Shown here: positions 26,138 to 32,602 of the stretch, piece by piece
Position numbering within the stretch: position 1 is the stretch's first letter
Layout of the letters: each line of letters opens with the position of its first letter
DNA from: an uncultured bacterium
GTDB lineage: Bacteria; Bacillota; Clostridia; Lachnospirales; Lachnospiraceae
Direction of reading: 5' to 3'
Assembly (NCBI GenBank): GCA_905214675.1
Contig: CAJMMS010000017.1
Span: forward strand, 1-32,602
DNA length: 32,602 nucleotides
Program-made: the position numbers and the translations under genes
Notes under the pieces: model-generated
Databases searched by the model: none
What the model was told of the DNA's origin: nothing
The model's input: the letters and a program-made list of their open reading frames with translations, nothing else

Positions 26138-27226
26138 TCAGTAATCCAGCGTCTCCATATATTTCATATATTTTACAACCATCAGTGCAATCTTGAACGT
26201 GATCGCATCTTCAAAAATACGAAGATCCAGACCGGTACTTTTCTGAAGTTTGTCAAGGCGGTAAACAAGGGTATTCCGGTGAATATAAAGCTGCCTTGAA
26301 GTCTCGGAAACATTCAGGCTGTTTTCAAAAAATTTGTTGATCGTAACCAGTGTCTCTTCATCAAAATCATCCGGGGACTTGTTTTCAAAAATCTCTTTGA
26401 TAAACATCTTGCACAGCGGAATTGGAAGCTGATAGATCAGACGGCCGATTCCAAGTGAACTGTACGCAATGATATTCTTTTCTTCAAAGAAGATCCGTCC
26501 TACATCCATTGCCATACGCGCTTCCTTATAAGATCTGGATACTTCTTTGATCTCCTCCACGATCGTTCCGTAAGCAATATGGGAAACTTCCTGTTTTTCC
26601 GGAGGCAGTGCACTGATCATCTGTTTTGCTACCTTCTCCATTTCCGGATAGCCTTCTTCTTCTGCCAGTTCCTTTACAATGATAATACTCTTTTCATCTA
26701 CCGCAGTGATGAAATCTCCGGATTTGGTGCCGGTCAGCGTGCGCAGATTTTCCATGGATACGTTATCTTTTTCCTGTCCCGTTTCAATCAGAAATACTAC
26801 TCTTCTTGCATTTGCCGCAATATGAAGTTTCTTTGCACGGTTGTAGATATCCACAAGAAGCAGATTATCCAGTAACAGATTCTTTATAAAATTGTCTTTA
26901 TCAAAACGCTCCTTGTATGCAACCAGAAGATTCTGGATCTGGAAAGCTGCCATCTTTCCAACCATATACACATCATCGCTGTTTCCTTTTGCTACCAGTA
27001 CGTATTCAACCTGCAGTTCATCGTATATTTTAAAAAACTGATGTCCCTGTACAACCTGGCTGTCTGCCGGCGAATCTACAAACGGAACCACAGATGAACG
27101 ATACTCTTCTGATTCCGGAAAAGTAGCAGCCAGCACATTTCCTTCCAGATCGATCACGCAAAAATCAATCCTCGATATTTCCTTTAATCCTTCTATGGTT
27201 GACTGCAATATCTGATTTGATATCAT
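26138..27226 (-). CDS. CdaR/PucR-family transcriptional regulator
   Basis: A ~362-residue DNA-binding regulator. The N-terminus (about 1-115: ILQSTIEGLKEISRIDFCVIDLEGNVLAAT) resembles a putative sugar/diacid-sensing domain of the CdaR type. A middle GGDEF-like region (about 125-255) contains VVFLIETG and HIAYGTIVEEIKEVSRSYKEA. The C-terminus has the PucR helix-turn-helix, LNVSETSRQLYIHRNTLVYRLDKL, with the typical HRNT..YR..KL core. Family members sense sugar acids, purine or related metabolites. The ATG at 27226 is chosen because AGGGAG lies 8 nt before it; an upstream ATG at 27280 lacks a ribosome binding site. No target catabolic genes sit beside it, so the ligand is unknown. It has its own terminator. 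Confidence 0.88.
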   Translation of the reverse strand: MISNQILQSTIEGLKEISRIDFCVIDLEGNVLAATFPESEEYRSSVVPFVDSPADSQVVQGHQFFKIYDELQVEYVLVAKGNSDDVYMVGKMAAFQIQNLLVAYKERFDKDNFIKNLLLDNLLLVDIYNRAKKLHIAANARRVVFLIETGQEKDNVSMENLRTLTGTKSGDFITAVDEKSIIIVKELAEEEGYPEMEKVAKQMISALPPEKQEVSHIAYGTIVEEIKEVSRSYKEARMAMDVGRIFFEEKNIIAYSSLGIGRLIYQLPIPLCKMFIKEIFENKSPDDFDEETLVTINKFFENSLNVSETSRQLYIHRNTLVYRLDKLQKSTGLDLRIFEDAITFKIALMVVKYMKYMETLDY

Positions 27227-27416
27227 GTCTGTATCTCCCTTCCTTCCATACATTTTCGTCGCTGCTCCAGATGATATCACGAACAGTCGCGTATTCCCAA
27301 ACAGATCAAATTACTCTCATCAATCTGACTCATTCATTATTGTAATATAAATCGCCAAAAAAAGAAAGAGAAAATTACTTTTTTTTATGCGTTTCGCTCG
27401 ATTTTTAAATAGTCCA
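27227..27416 (-). other. AT-rich upstream region of the CdaR-type regulator
   Basis: A 190-bp stretch with no gene, very T-rich on the minus strand. A TACAAT at 27339-27344 could be a -10 for the regulator, but I see no matching -35. Nothing else is supported. Confidence 0.3.
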
Positions 27417-27422
27417 CAACAA

Positions 27423-27446
27423 AAGACCCCGGAATCTCAGGGCCTT
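27423..27446 (-). terminator. Hairpin at the 3' end of the candidate small RNA
   Basis: On the minus strand AAGGCCCUG pairs with CGGGGUCUU (two G-U pairs) around a 6-nt loop, and UUGUUG follows. This is a moderate intrinsic terminator about 200 bp before the regulator gene. Confidence 0.5.
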
Positions 27447-27526
27447 CTGCAGAAAAATGTATGTAAGAAATTGGAAAACGGCGAACCTACGGGATCTGCC
27501 GCCGGCAGTTCCTTTCGGATGCATAT

Positions 27527-27565
27527 AAAAACAAAAAGGGCGCTCCGCTTCTACGGAACGCCTTT
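27527..27565 (-). terminator. Strong hairpin with U-run just downstream of the consensus promoter
   Basis: On the minus strand AAAGGCGTTCCG pairs with CGGAGCGCCCTTT (one bulge, one G-U), with TAGAAG as the loop, at 27535-27565. TTGTTTTT follows. It lies only about 8 nt after the predicted start site, so it may act as an attenuator or end a very short RNA. The plus side has TTTGTTCTT, so bidirectional use is possible. Confidence 0.6.
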
Positions 27566-27579
27566 GTTCTTACGAGAAT

Positions 27580-27607
27580 ATTATACATCCTTTTCTGAAT
27601 TTGTCAA
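27580..27607 (-). promoter_or_regulatory. Near-perfect sigma-70/SigA-type promoter
   Basis: The minus strand has a perfect TTGACA (27602-27607), a 16-nt spacer, and a perfect TATAAT (27580-27585). An A-rich stretch (GAAAAAAATAT) directly upstream could be an UP element. No coding gene follows in frame with a ribosome binding site, so it most likely drives a non-coding RNA or a long leader. Confidence 0.85.
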
Positions 27608-27803
27608 ATATTTTTTTCAAAACGTTCGTTCATAGTTTATTCACTATACATTCAAAATTCTTTCACTCTGTACTCATTCCAGATTCATTTTTGAACTTTA
27701 TACTTCAAAATGCATTCGAAAAAGAGAAACTTTTTCAGATAGTTTTCCTTTTTGATATTTTCTCAGTATTTTTATACTATTTGAATATACTTTTTTCATA
27801 ATT
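27608..27803. other. AT-rich gene-free stretch with a short dyad
   Basis: About 195 bp, strongly AT-rich, with no supported gene. A dyad ATAGT-6 nt-ACTAT (27632-27647) sits just upstream of the consensus promoter and could be an operator. A 66-codon frame on the plus strand here has no ribosome binding site. Confidence 0.3.
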
Positions 27804-27827
27804 TGCCAGGCAGCCCTCTGTCTGGCA
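27804..27827. other. Ten-base-pair hairpin of unknown role
   Basis: TGCCAGGCAG pairs with CTGTCTGGCA (one G-U) around CCCT. On the plus strand a T-rich stretch follows. A small GGGG...CCCC hairpin lies at 27841-27857. Together with the terminator at 27867-27900 it forms a cluster of three hairpins after the inner glutamine synthetase gene. Confidence 0.4.
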
Positions 27828-27861
27828 TCCTCCCTTTTCTGGGGCTTTTTTAACCCCGTTC

Positions 27862-27900
27862 AGGCAAAAATGCCCCCACCGGTTAAAATGGGAGCATTTT
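27862..27900 (-). terminator. Intrinsic terminator after the inner glutamine synthetase
   Basis: On the minus strand AAAATGCTCCCA pairs with TGGGGGCATTTT (one G-U) around a 10-nt loop, at 27867-27900, followed by TTGCC after the paired T-run. It lies just after the stop codon at 27909. Confidence 0.85.
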
Positions 27901-27908
27901 CTTCCTTT

Positions 27909-30032
27909 TTATACTTCAAATAACAGATCACCGTAAGATGGCATCGGCCACTCTTCTTTATCTACGATCATCTCCAGTTTATCTACCGGAACACGCAGTT
28001 CTTCCATATCTTTGAATACAACTTCATGATAGTACTCTGCCTGTTCTTTTCCGTTTTCCATCGCTGCTGCATGGTCTGCTGCTTCCTGCAGTTTGGCAAG
28101 CGCCAGTTTTGTCTGGGAGAGAAGTGCTGTCGTATCTTTGAGCATGTTCATCGGAACCGTGACATCTGCGCCGGCTGTCTTGATCTCATTTACTGTACCG
28201 GCAAGGTTTCTTGAGAAGCGCATCACGGCCGGAATGATATGCTTGCTTGCGATATCAATCATGGCACGTGCTTCGATATTCAGTGCTTTGGAGTAGCCTT
28301 CATACTGGATCTCTGCACGGGAGCGAAGTTCTGCTTCGGTAAACACCCCAAATTTACCAAATAACTGAATGGCTTTGTCGGTCACAAGTGCCGGGATCGC
28401 ATCAACCATAGACGTAATGTTTGGCAGACCTCTGCGCTTTGCTTCTTCTACCCATTCTTCTGAATAGCCATTTCCATTGAATACGATTCTCTGATGCTCG
28501 GTTGCATATTCTTTGATCAGATCATGTACTGCCAAAGCAAAATCTTCTGCCTTTTCCAGGCGGTCACAGGCATCCGAAAATGCTTCTGCTACGATCGTGT
28601 TAATCACAACGTTACATTCTGCAACAGAATCTCTGGAACCTACCATACGGAACTCGAATTTATTTCCGGTAAATGCAAACGGTGAGGTACGGTTACGGTC
28701 CGTCGCATCTTTTGCAAAATCCGGCAGGGTCTTAACACCGGTATGTAATTTTCCACCCTTTAAGCTGTGTGTCGCAGAGCCGGTACTGATCAACTGTTCC
28801 AGTACATCTTCCAACTGTTCGCCAAGGAACACCGAGATAATAGCAGGCGGTGCTTCGTTTGCTCCCAGTCTGTGGTCATTTCCAACATCGGCTGCCGATT
28901 CACGAAGAAGGTCGGCATGGCGGTCTACAGCACGCAGGATACAGGTCAGGATCAGCAGGAACTGAACGTTCTCGTGCGGTGTCTTGCCCGGGTCAAGCAG
29001 ATTGATGCCGTCATCTGTGGTGATGGACCAGTTGTTGTGTTTACCGGAGCCGTTGACTCCTGCAAATGGCTTCTCATGCAGAAGGCACTGCAGTCCATGA
29101 CGCTCTGCCACCTGCTTTAATGTCTCCATGATGATCTGGTTGTGGTCTGCTGCCACATTGCACTCTGCATAAATCGGTGCCAGTTCATGCTGTGCCGGTG
29201 CTACTTCGTTATGCTGTGTCTTTGCAGAAACACCCAGTTTCCAGAGTTCTTCATTTACTTCTTTCATAAAACCGGCAATTCTCTGGCGGATAACTCCAAA
29301 ATAATGATCATCCAGCTCCTGACCTTTTGGCGGCATGGCTCCAAACAGGGTACGTCCGGTAAAAATCAGATCTTTTCTTTTTAAATATTTCTTCCGGTCT
29401 ACGATAAAGTACTCCTGCTCCACACCAACAGAAGGAGTTACTTTTCTGGATGTCGTATTACCAAACAGGCGGATCAGTCTCAGTGTCTGTGTCTGTAATG
29501 CCTGCATGGAACGAAGCAGTGGTGTTTTCTGATCCAGTGCTTCTCCTGTATAAGAACAGAAGGCAGTCGGAATACACAAGATCGCACCCGCACTGTCCTC
29601 ACGTACAAACGCCGGCGAAGTACAGTCCCAGGCTGTATATCCGCGTGCTTCAAAGGTTGCTCTCAGTCCTCCTGACGGGAAAGACGAAGCATCCGGTTCT
29701 CCTTTGATCAGCTCTTTTCCGGAAAAATCCATACTGACGGTTCCATCTGCATGAGGTGCCGTGATAAATGCATCATGTTTCTCAGCAGTAAATCCGGTAA
29801 GCGGCTGGAACCAGTGCGTATAATGCGTTGCACCTTTTTCCACTGCCCAGTCCTTCATAGCTCCCGCTACGACTTCTGCCGTGATCGGATCAAGTTCTTT
29901 TCCCTCATCAATGGTCTTGTGCAGTTCCTTGTATACCTTTTTTGGCAGACGTTCCTGCATGATCTTGTCATTGAATACATTTGAACCAAAAAGCTCTACC
30001 ACATTGATCTTGTCGTTCTTCTTGTCTTCCAT
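27909..30032 (-). CDS. glnN: Glutamine synthetase, type III (inner copy)
   Basis: A 707-residue type III glutamine synthetase, which makes glutamine from glutamate, ammonia and ATP as a dodecamer. Seen: VVELFGSNVFNDKIMQERLPKKVYK at the start, SSFPSGGLRATFEARGYTAWDCTSP, GVEQEYFIVD, PPKGQELDDHYFG, KTQHNEVAPAQHELAPIYAE (metal/glutamate site), VNGSGKHNNWS, RTSPFAFTGNKFEFRMVGS, and the end WPMPSYGDLLFEV. The long C-terminal extension and the early FPSGG motif mark type III, not the shorter GlnA. The ATG is preceded by GGAGG (10 nt). It has its own promoter (30113-30141) and terminator. A close paralogue lies 250 bp upstream. No ammonium transporter or PII gene is present. Confidence 0.96.
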   Translation of the reverse strand: MEDKKNDKINVVELFGSNVFNDKIMQERLPKKVYKELHKTIDEGKELDPITAEVVAGAMKDWAVEKGATHYTHWFQPLTGFTAEKHDAFITAPHADGTVSMDFSGKELIKGEPDASSFPSGGLRATFEARGYTAWDCTSPAFVREDSAGAILCIPTAFCSYTGEALDQKTPLLRSMQALQTQTLRLIRLFGNTTSRKVTPSVGVEQEYFIVDRKKYLKRKDLIFTGRTLFGAMPPKGQELDDHYFGVIRQRIAGFMKEVNEELWKLGVSAKTQHNEVAPAQHELAPIYAECNVAADHNQIIMETLKQVAERHGLQCLLHEKPFAGVNGSGKHNNWSITTDDGINLLDPGKTPHENVQFLLILTCILRAVDRHADLLRESAADVGNDHRLGANEAPPAIISVFLGEQLEDVLEQLISTGSATHSLKGGKLHTGVKTLPDFAKDATDRNRTSPFAFTGNKFEFRMVGSRDSVAECNVVINTIVAEAFSDACDRLEKAEDFALAVHDLIKEYATEHQRIVFNGNGYSEEWVEEAKRRGLPNITSMVDAIPALVTDKAIQLFGKFGVFTEAELRSRAEIQYEGYSKALNIEARAMIDIASKHIIPAVMRFSRNLAGTVNEIKTAGADVTVPMNMLKDTTALLSQTKLALAKLQEAADHAAAMENGKEQAEYYHEVVFKDMEELRVPVDKLEMIVDKEEWPMPSYGDLLFEV

Positions 30033-30059
30033 TTCTTACAATCCTCCATCGTGACCTGC

Positions 30060-30081
30060 CGCTTTTCCTATACAGAAAGCG
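30060..30081 (-). promoter_or_regulatory. Leader hairpin before the inner glutamine synthetase
   Basis: CGCTTT pairs with AAAGCG across a 10-nt loop in the untranslated leader. A role in nitrogen control is possible but not shown; I did not see a clear ANTAR-type dual hairpin with hexanucleotide loops. Confidence 0.3.
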
Positions 30082-30112
30082 TTTTTCTCAACAGCTTTTT
30101 TTATCCTTTCAA

Positions 30113-30141
30113 ATCATACCTTATTTTTCTTCGTTTTGCAA
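30113..30141 (-). promoter_or_regulatory. Promoter for the inner glutamine synthetase
   Basis: On the minus strand there is a TTGCAA -35 (30136-30141), a 17-nt spacer, and a TATGAT -10 (30113-30118). It lies between the outer gene's terminator and the inner gene's start, so the inner copy can be expressed independently. Confidence 0.75.
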
Positions 30142-30184
30142 CTAACTTATCTTTGCCCGGCGAAAATCTGTGTTAAATTCAAGA

Positions 30185-30224
30185 CGAAAAAGGAACAGAA
30201 ACCTTTTGTCGATTTCTGTTCCTT
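30185..30224 (-). terminator. Intrinsic terminator after the outer glutamine synthetase
   Basis: A perfect stem GGAACAGAAA / TTTCTGTTCC (30192-30222) with an 11-nt loop, followed on the minus strand by TTTTTCG. It separates the two glutamine synthetase genes. Confidence 0.9.
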
Positions 30225-30281
30225 CCGTTACTTTTGGGATGGAATAACAGGGTGGGGAAACCACTGTGTCTTTACAATTTT

Positions 30282-32393
30282 TTATACTTCAAACAGCAGA
30301 TCGGAATAAGATGGCATTGGCCATACTTTCTTATCTACCAGTACTTCCAGTTTGTCGACCGGTGCACGAAGGGCTGCCATTGCCGGAACAACGCTCTCAT
30401 GGAAGTATTTTGCTTCGGCTGACATATCGCCTGCTTCGGCTGCTTTGTCGGTCACTTCTTCCAGTGTTACCAGAGCTGCCTTTGCCTCTTCCAGCAGTTT
30501 GCTTACATCGTTTAACAGATCTGTCTGTACGCTTGCCGGTGCACCTGCACCTTTGACCGCCAGAATGGTATCTGCCAGAGATTTGGTATAACCGATGACT
30601 GCCGGCAGGATCTGCTTGGATGCCATGTCGATCATCGTCTTTGCTTCTATATTGATAGCCTTTGCATAGTTCTCATATTTGATCTCTACACGGGACTCAA
30701 GCTCTGCTTTTGAGAAGACTTTGTATTTGCCGAACAGTTCTACTGCCTTGTCAGTTGCCAGGCATGGGATCGCATCTACCATGGATTTGATGTTCGGCAG
30801 ACCTCTTCTTTCTGCTTCCGCTACCCATTCATCGGAATAACCGTTTCCGTTGAATACGATTCTCTGATGATCCGTTGCATATTCTTTGATCAGGTCATGT
30901 ACAGCCAGTTCAAAGTCATCCGCTTTCTCAAGTACATCGCATGCCTGTGCAAATGCATCTGCTACGATCGTGTTCAGTACCACGTTTGGTCCGGCAATGG
31001 AATCACGGGAACCTACCATACGGAACTCAAATTTGTTTCCGGTAAATGCAAACGGTGATGTACGGTTACGGTCTGTTGCATCTTTTGCAAAATCCGGAAG
31101 TCTCTTAACACCGGTATGCAGGACACCGCCTGCTTTACTGTGTGTGGCAGTTCCTGTGCTGATCAGCTGCTCCAGTACGTCCTCCAGCTGTTCTCCAAGG
31201 AATACAGAAATGATGGCTGGCGGTGCCTCGTTTGCTCCCAGTCTGTGATCATTTCCAGGATCGGCTGCGGATTCACGAAGCAGATCTGCATGCTCATCGA
31301 CTGCTTTTAAGATACAGGTCAGCACCATAAGGAACTGTACATTCTCGTGCGGTGTTTTGCCCGGATCTAACAGGTTAATGCCATCATCGGTTGTGATGGA
31401 CCAGTTGTTATGTTTACCGGAACCATTCACACCGTCAAATGGTTTTTCATGAAGCAGACACTGCATACCATGCTGGCATGCTACTTTTTTCAGTGTTTTC
31501 ATAACCAGTTGGTTATGGTCAACTGCAATGTTTGCTTCTGCATAGATCGGTGCCAGCTCGTGCTGTGCCGGTGCTACTTCGTTATGCTGTGTTTTTGCGG
31601 AGATACCAAGTTTCCAGAGTTCTTCGTTGACATCTTTCATATAAGAAGCGATACGCTGACGGATGGTTCCGAAATAATGGTCATCCAGTTCCTGTCCTTT
31701 CGGAGGCATTGCCCCGAACAGGGTACGTCCGGTAAAGATCAGATCTTCTCTCTGCAGATATTTCTGTTTGTCAACCAGGAAGTATTCCTGCTCCGGTCCA
31801 ACAGACGGTGTTACTTTTTTGGAGGTTGTATTTCCAAACAGTCTCAGAAGTCTCAGTGCCTGCTCGTTGATTGCTTCCATGGAACGCAGCAGCGGTGTTT
31901 TCTGATCCAGTGCCTCACCTGTGTAAGAGCAGAATGCGGTCGGAATACAGAGGATCGCCCCTGCTGCATCTTCACGTACATAAGCCGGTGAAGTACAATC
32001 CCATGCTGTATATCCTCTAGCTTCAAACGTAGCGCGAAGACCTCCTGACGGGAAGGAAGAAGCATCCGGTTCTCCTTTGATCAGTTCTTTTCCGGAGAAC
32101 TCCATCAGTACGGTACCGTCCTGTCTCGGTGCTGTGATAAATGCATCGTGTTTTTCTGCTGTTACACCGGTAAGAGGCTGGAAAATATGTGTATAATGTG
32201 TTGCACCTTTTTCTACTGCCCAATTCTTCATAGCCTCAGCTACCACATCTGCTACCATCGGGTCCAGCTCTTTGCCCTCGTCAATGGTTTTTCTAAGTGC
32301 TTTGTAAACCTTCTTTGGCAGACGTTCCTGCATTACTTTGTCATTGAATACATTTTCACCAAAAATCTTTGCAACATTCATCTTTTCAGTCAT
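30282..32393 (-). CDS. glnN: Glutamine synthetase, type III (outer copy)
   Basis: A 703-residue type III glutamine synthetase and tandem paralogue of the copy at 27909. It shares nearly all core motifs: SSFPSGGLRATFEARGYTAW, GPEQEYFLVD, PPKGQELDDHYFG, QHNEVAPAQHELAPIYAE, VNGSGKHNNWS, RTSPFAFTGNKFEFRMVGS and the end WPMPSYSDLLFEV. Differences cluster near the N-terminus and in the last ~130 residues, a helical region with Ala/Glu-rich segments here (VTLEEVTDKAAEAGDM). Start: ATG behind GATGAGGAG, 5-6 nt spacing. It ends at a very strong terminator, so the two copies are separately transcribed and may respond to different nitrogen signals. Confidence 0.96.
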   Translation of the reverse strand: MTEKMNVAKIFGENVFNDKVMQERLPKKVYKALRKTIDEGKELDPMVADVVAEAMKNWAVEKGATHYTHIFQPLTGVTAEKHDAFITAPRQDGTVLMEFSGKELIKGEPDASSFPSGGLRATFEARGYTAWDCTSPAYVREDAAGAILCIPTAFCSYTGEALDQKTPLLRSMEAINEQALRLLRLFGNTTSKKVTPSVGPEQEYFLVDKQKYLQREDLIFTGRTLFGAMPPKGQELDDHYFGTIRQRIASYMKDVNEELWKLGISAKTQHNEVAPAQHELAPIYAEANIAVDHNQLVMKTLKKVACQHGMQCLLHEKPFDGVNGSGKHNNWSITTDDGINLLDPGKTPHENVQFLMVLTCILKAVDEHADLLRESAADPGNDHRLGANEAPPAIISVFLGEQLEDVLEQLISTGTATHSKAGGVLHTGVKRLPDFAKDATDRNRTSPFAFTGNKFEFRMVGSRDSIAGPNVVLNTIVADAFAQACDVLEKADDFELAVHDLIKEYATDHQRIVFNGNGYSDEWVAEAERRGLPNIKSMVDAIPCLATDKAVELFGKYKVFSKAELESRVEIKYENYAKAINIEAKTMIDMASKQILPAVIGYTKSLADTILAVKGAGAPASVQTDLLNDVSKLLEEAKAALVTLEEVTDKAAEAGDMSAEAKYFHESVVPAMAALRAPVDKLEVLVDKKVWPMPSYSDLLFEV

Positions 32394-32602
32394 GTGTTCT
32401 CCTCATCCTTTCTGTGATAAGCTTAAGGTAAATTAAGTTCAAGTCGAACGCACGTAAGACTTGGCACGCGATTCTGGTCAGCTTTGCTGACATTTATCCA
32501 ACAGAATCACTGTGCATTCTACACTTCGTTCCGGTCGGCACAAAACCATTGTCCACTGGACAATGTGTGCCCTCGCGGAGCGTTTATCTTAGTCGGAGAT
32601 TG
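32394..32602 (-). promoter_or_regulatory. Structured upstream region of the outer glutamine synthetase
   Basis: A 209-bp gene-free stretch. It holds three successive stem-loops: CAAGTC...GACTTG (32440-32463); GATTCTG...CAGAATC (32470-32508) enclosing GTCAGC-TTT-GCTGAC; and the palindrome at 32537-32571. A possible weak promoter near the gene is TTGAAC (32437-32442) with TATCAC 17 nt later. The stem-loops would lie upstream of that promoter, or in a long leader if transcription starts farther out. Confidence 0.4.
32537..32571. repeat. Strong palindromic element
   Basis: CATTGTCCA and TGGACAATG form a perfect 9-bp inverted repeat around a single C (32547-32565). GGCACA and TGTGCC extend it by 6 bp beyond a 4-nt bulge (AAAC). 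CTCGCGGAG follows. It has no T-run on either side, so it is not a classic terminator. It looks like a dispersed REP-type element or an operator; copy number cannot be judged from this window. Confidence 0.6.

Larger units (their letters stand above)
27417..27573 (-). ncRNA. Candidate small structured RNA or attenuated leader
   Basis: The consensus promoter at 27580-27607 would start a transcript at about G27573. Its first 7 nt, GUAAGAA, can pair with UUCUUAC at 27463-27469. Between them lie a GC-rich hairpin (27535-27565) and a second hairpin around CUGCC-GGC-GGCAG (27496-27508) extended by GGA/UCC (27492-27512). A further hairpin at 27423-27446 could end the RNA, for a length near 157 nt. 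The first hairpin is itself followed by a good U-run, so a ~47-nt product is also possible. I could not match this to a known riboswitch or 6S RNA by eye. The GC-rich block stands out from its AT-rich surroundings. Confidence 0.5.

Noticed and set aside
27420..27450. CUGAGAU in the candidate RNA, recalling the TPP riboswitch
   Set aside because: The other TPP-conserved blocks are absent, and the string lies in the stem-loop of a terminator-like hairpin.
27417..27573. 6S RNA as identity of the candidate RNA
   Set aside because: I do not see the long interrupted duplex with a large central bubble; instead there is a short closing stem and two local hairpins. Not excluded without a covariance search.
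27601..27801. 66-codon plus-strand frame in the AT-rich intergenic region
   Set aside because: Non-ATG start, no ribosome binding site, composition explained by AT richness.
30060..30081. ANTAR-type regulatory RNA before glutamine synthetase
   Set aside because: Only one clear hairpin, with a 10-nt loop; the paired hexaloop hairpins expected of ANTAR targets were not seen.

Overview
The window is a chromosomal stretch from a low-to-moderate GC, spore-forming anaerobic Firmicute. The best guess is a gut Lachnospiraceae (Clostridia); genus cannot be settled from sequence alone. The clues are a partial spoVAF-type spore germination gene, two type III glutamine synthetases, a Clostridia-style rho with an acidic/Gln-rich insert, the rpmE / yqhQ-like / prmC / prfA / glmM gene order, and a giant Cna_B/SpaA-type surface protein. 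Nearly everything is on the minus strand; the only supported plus-strand gene is at 9772-10236. I saw no tRNA, rRNA, CRISPR array, transposase, integrase or phage gene.

Layout from low to high coordinates (transcription mostly runs right to left). 1-782: 5' part of spoVAF. 838-9666: one 8.8-kb gene for a 2942-residue secreted, wall- or membrane-anchored protein with about 19 prealbumin-like repeats, partly arranged as a three-module higher-order repeat. 9772-10236: a small divergent membrane-anchored gene with a degenerate FMN-binding-like domain. 10352-17200: a probable operon in the order DUF2156 protein, class I/II aminotransferase, hisC, SAM methyltransferase, hslO (Hsp33), nadE. 17264-21526: yqhQ-like, prmC, prfA, glmM, ended by an intrinsic terminator. 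21728-21928: rpmE with its own consensus promoter, a structured leader and a terminator. 22108-26048: ctpA-like protease, a sigma-like protein lacking its DNA-reading parts, a TIGR04086 membrane protein and rho. 26138-27226: a CdaR/PucR-type regulator. 27227-27908: a 680-bp gene-free interval with a near-perfect promoter and several hairpins, probably encoding a small RNA or attenuated leader. 27909-32393: two tandem type III glutamine synthetases, each with its own terminator. 32394-32602: a structured non-coding stretch with a strong palindrome.

The central block deals with translation termination and transcription termination: RF1, its methyltransferase PrmC, L31 and Rho. glmM feeds cell-wall precursor synthesis. 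The right end is nitrogen assimilation. The most unusual items are the higher-order repeat in the giant surface protein, the sigma-like protein without promoter-recognition regions, the promoter-hairpin RNA locus at 27417-27607, and the palindromic element upstream of the outer glutamine synthetase. All functional statements rest on reading motifs by eye; no database search was run.
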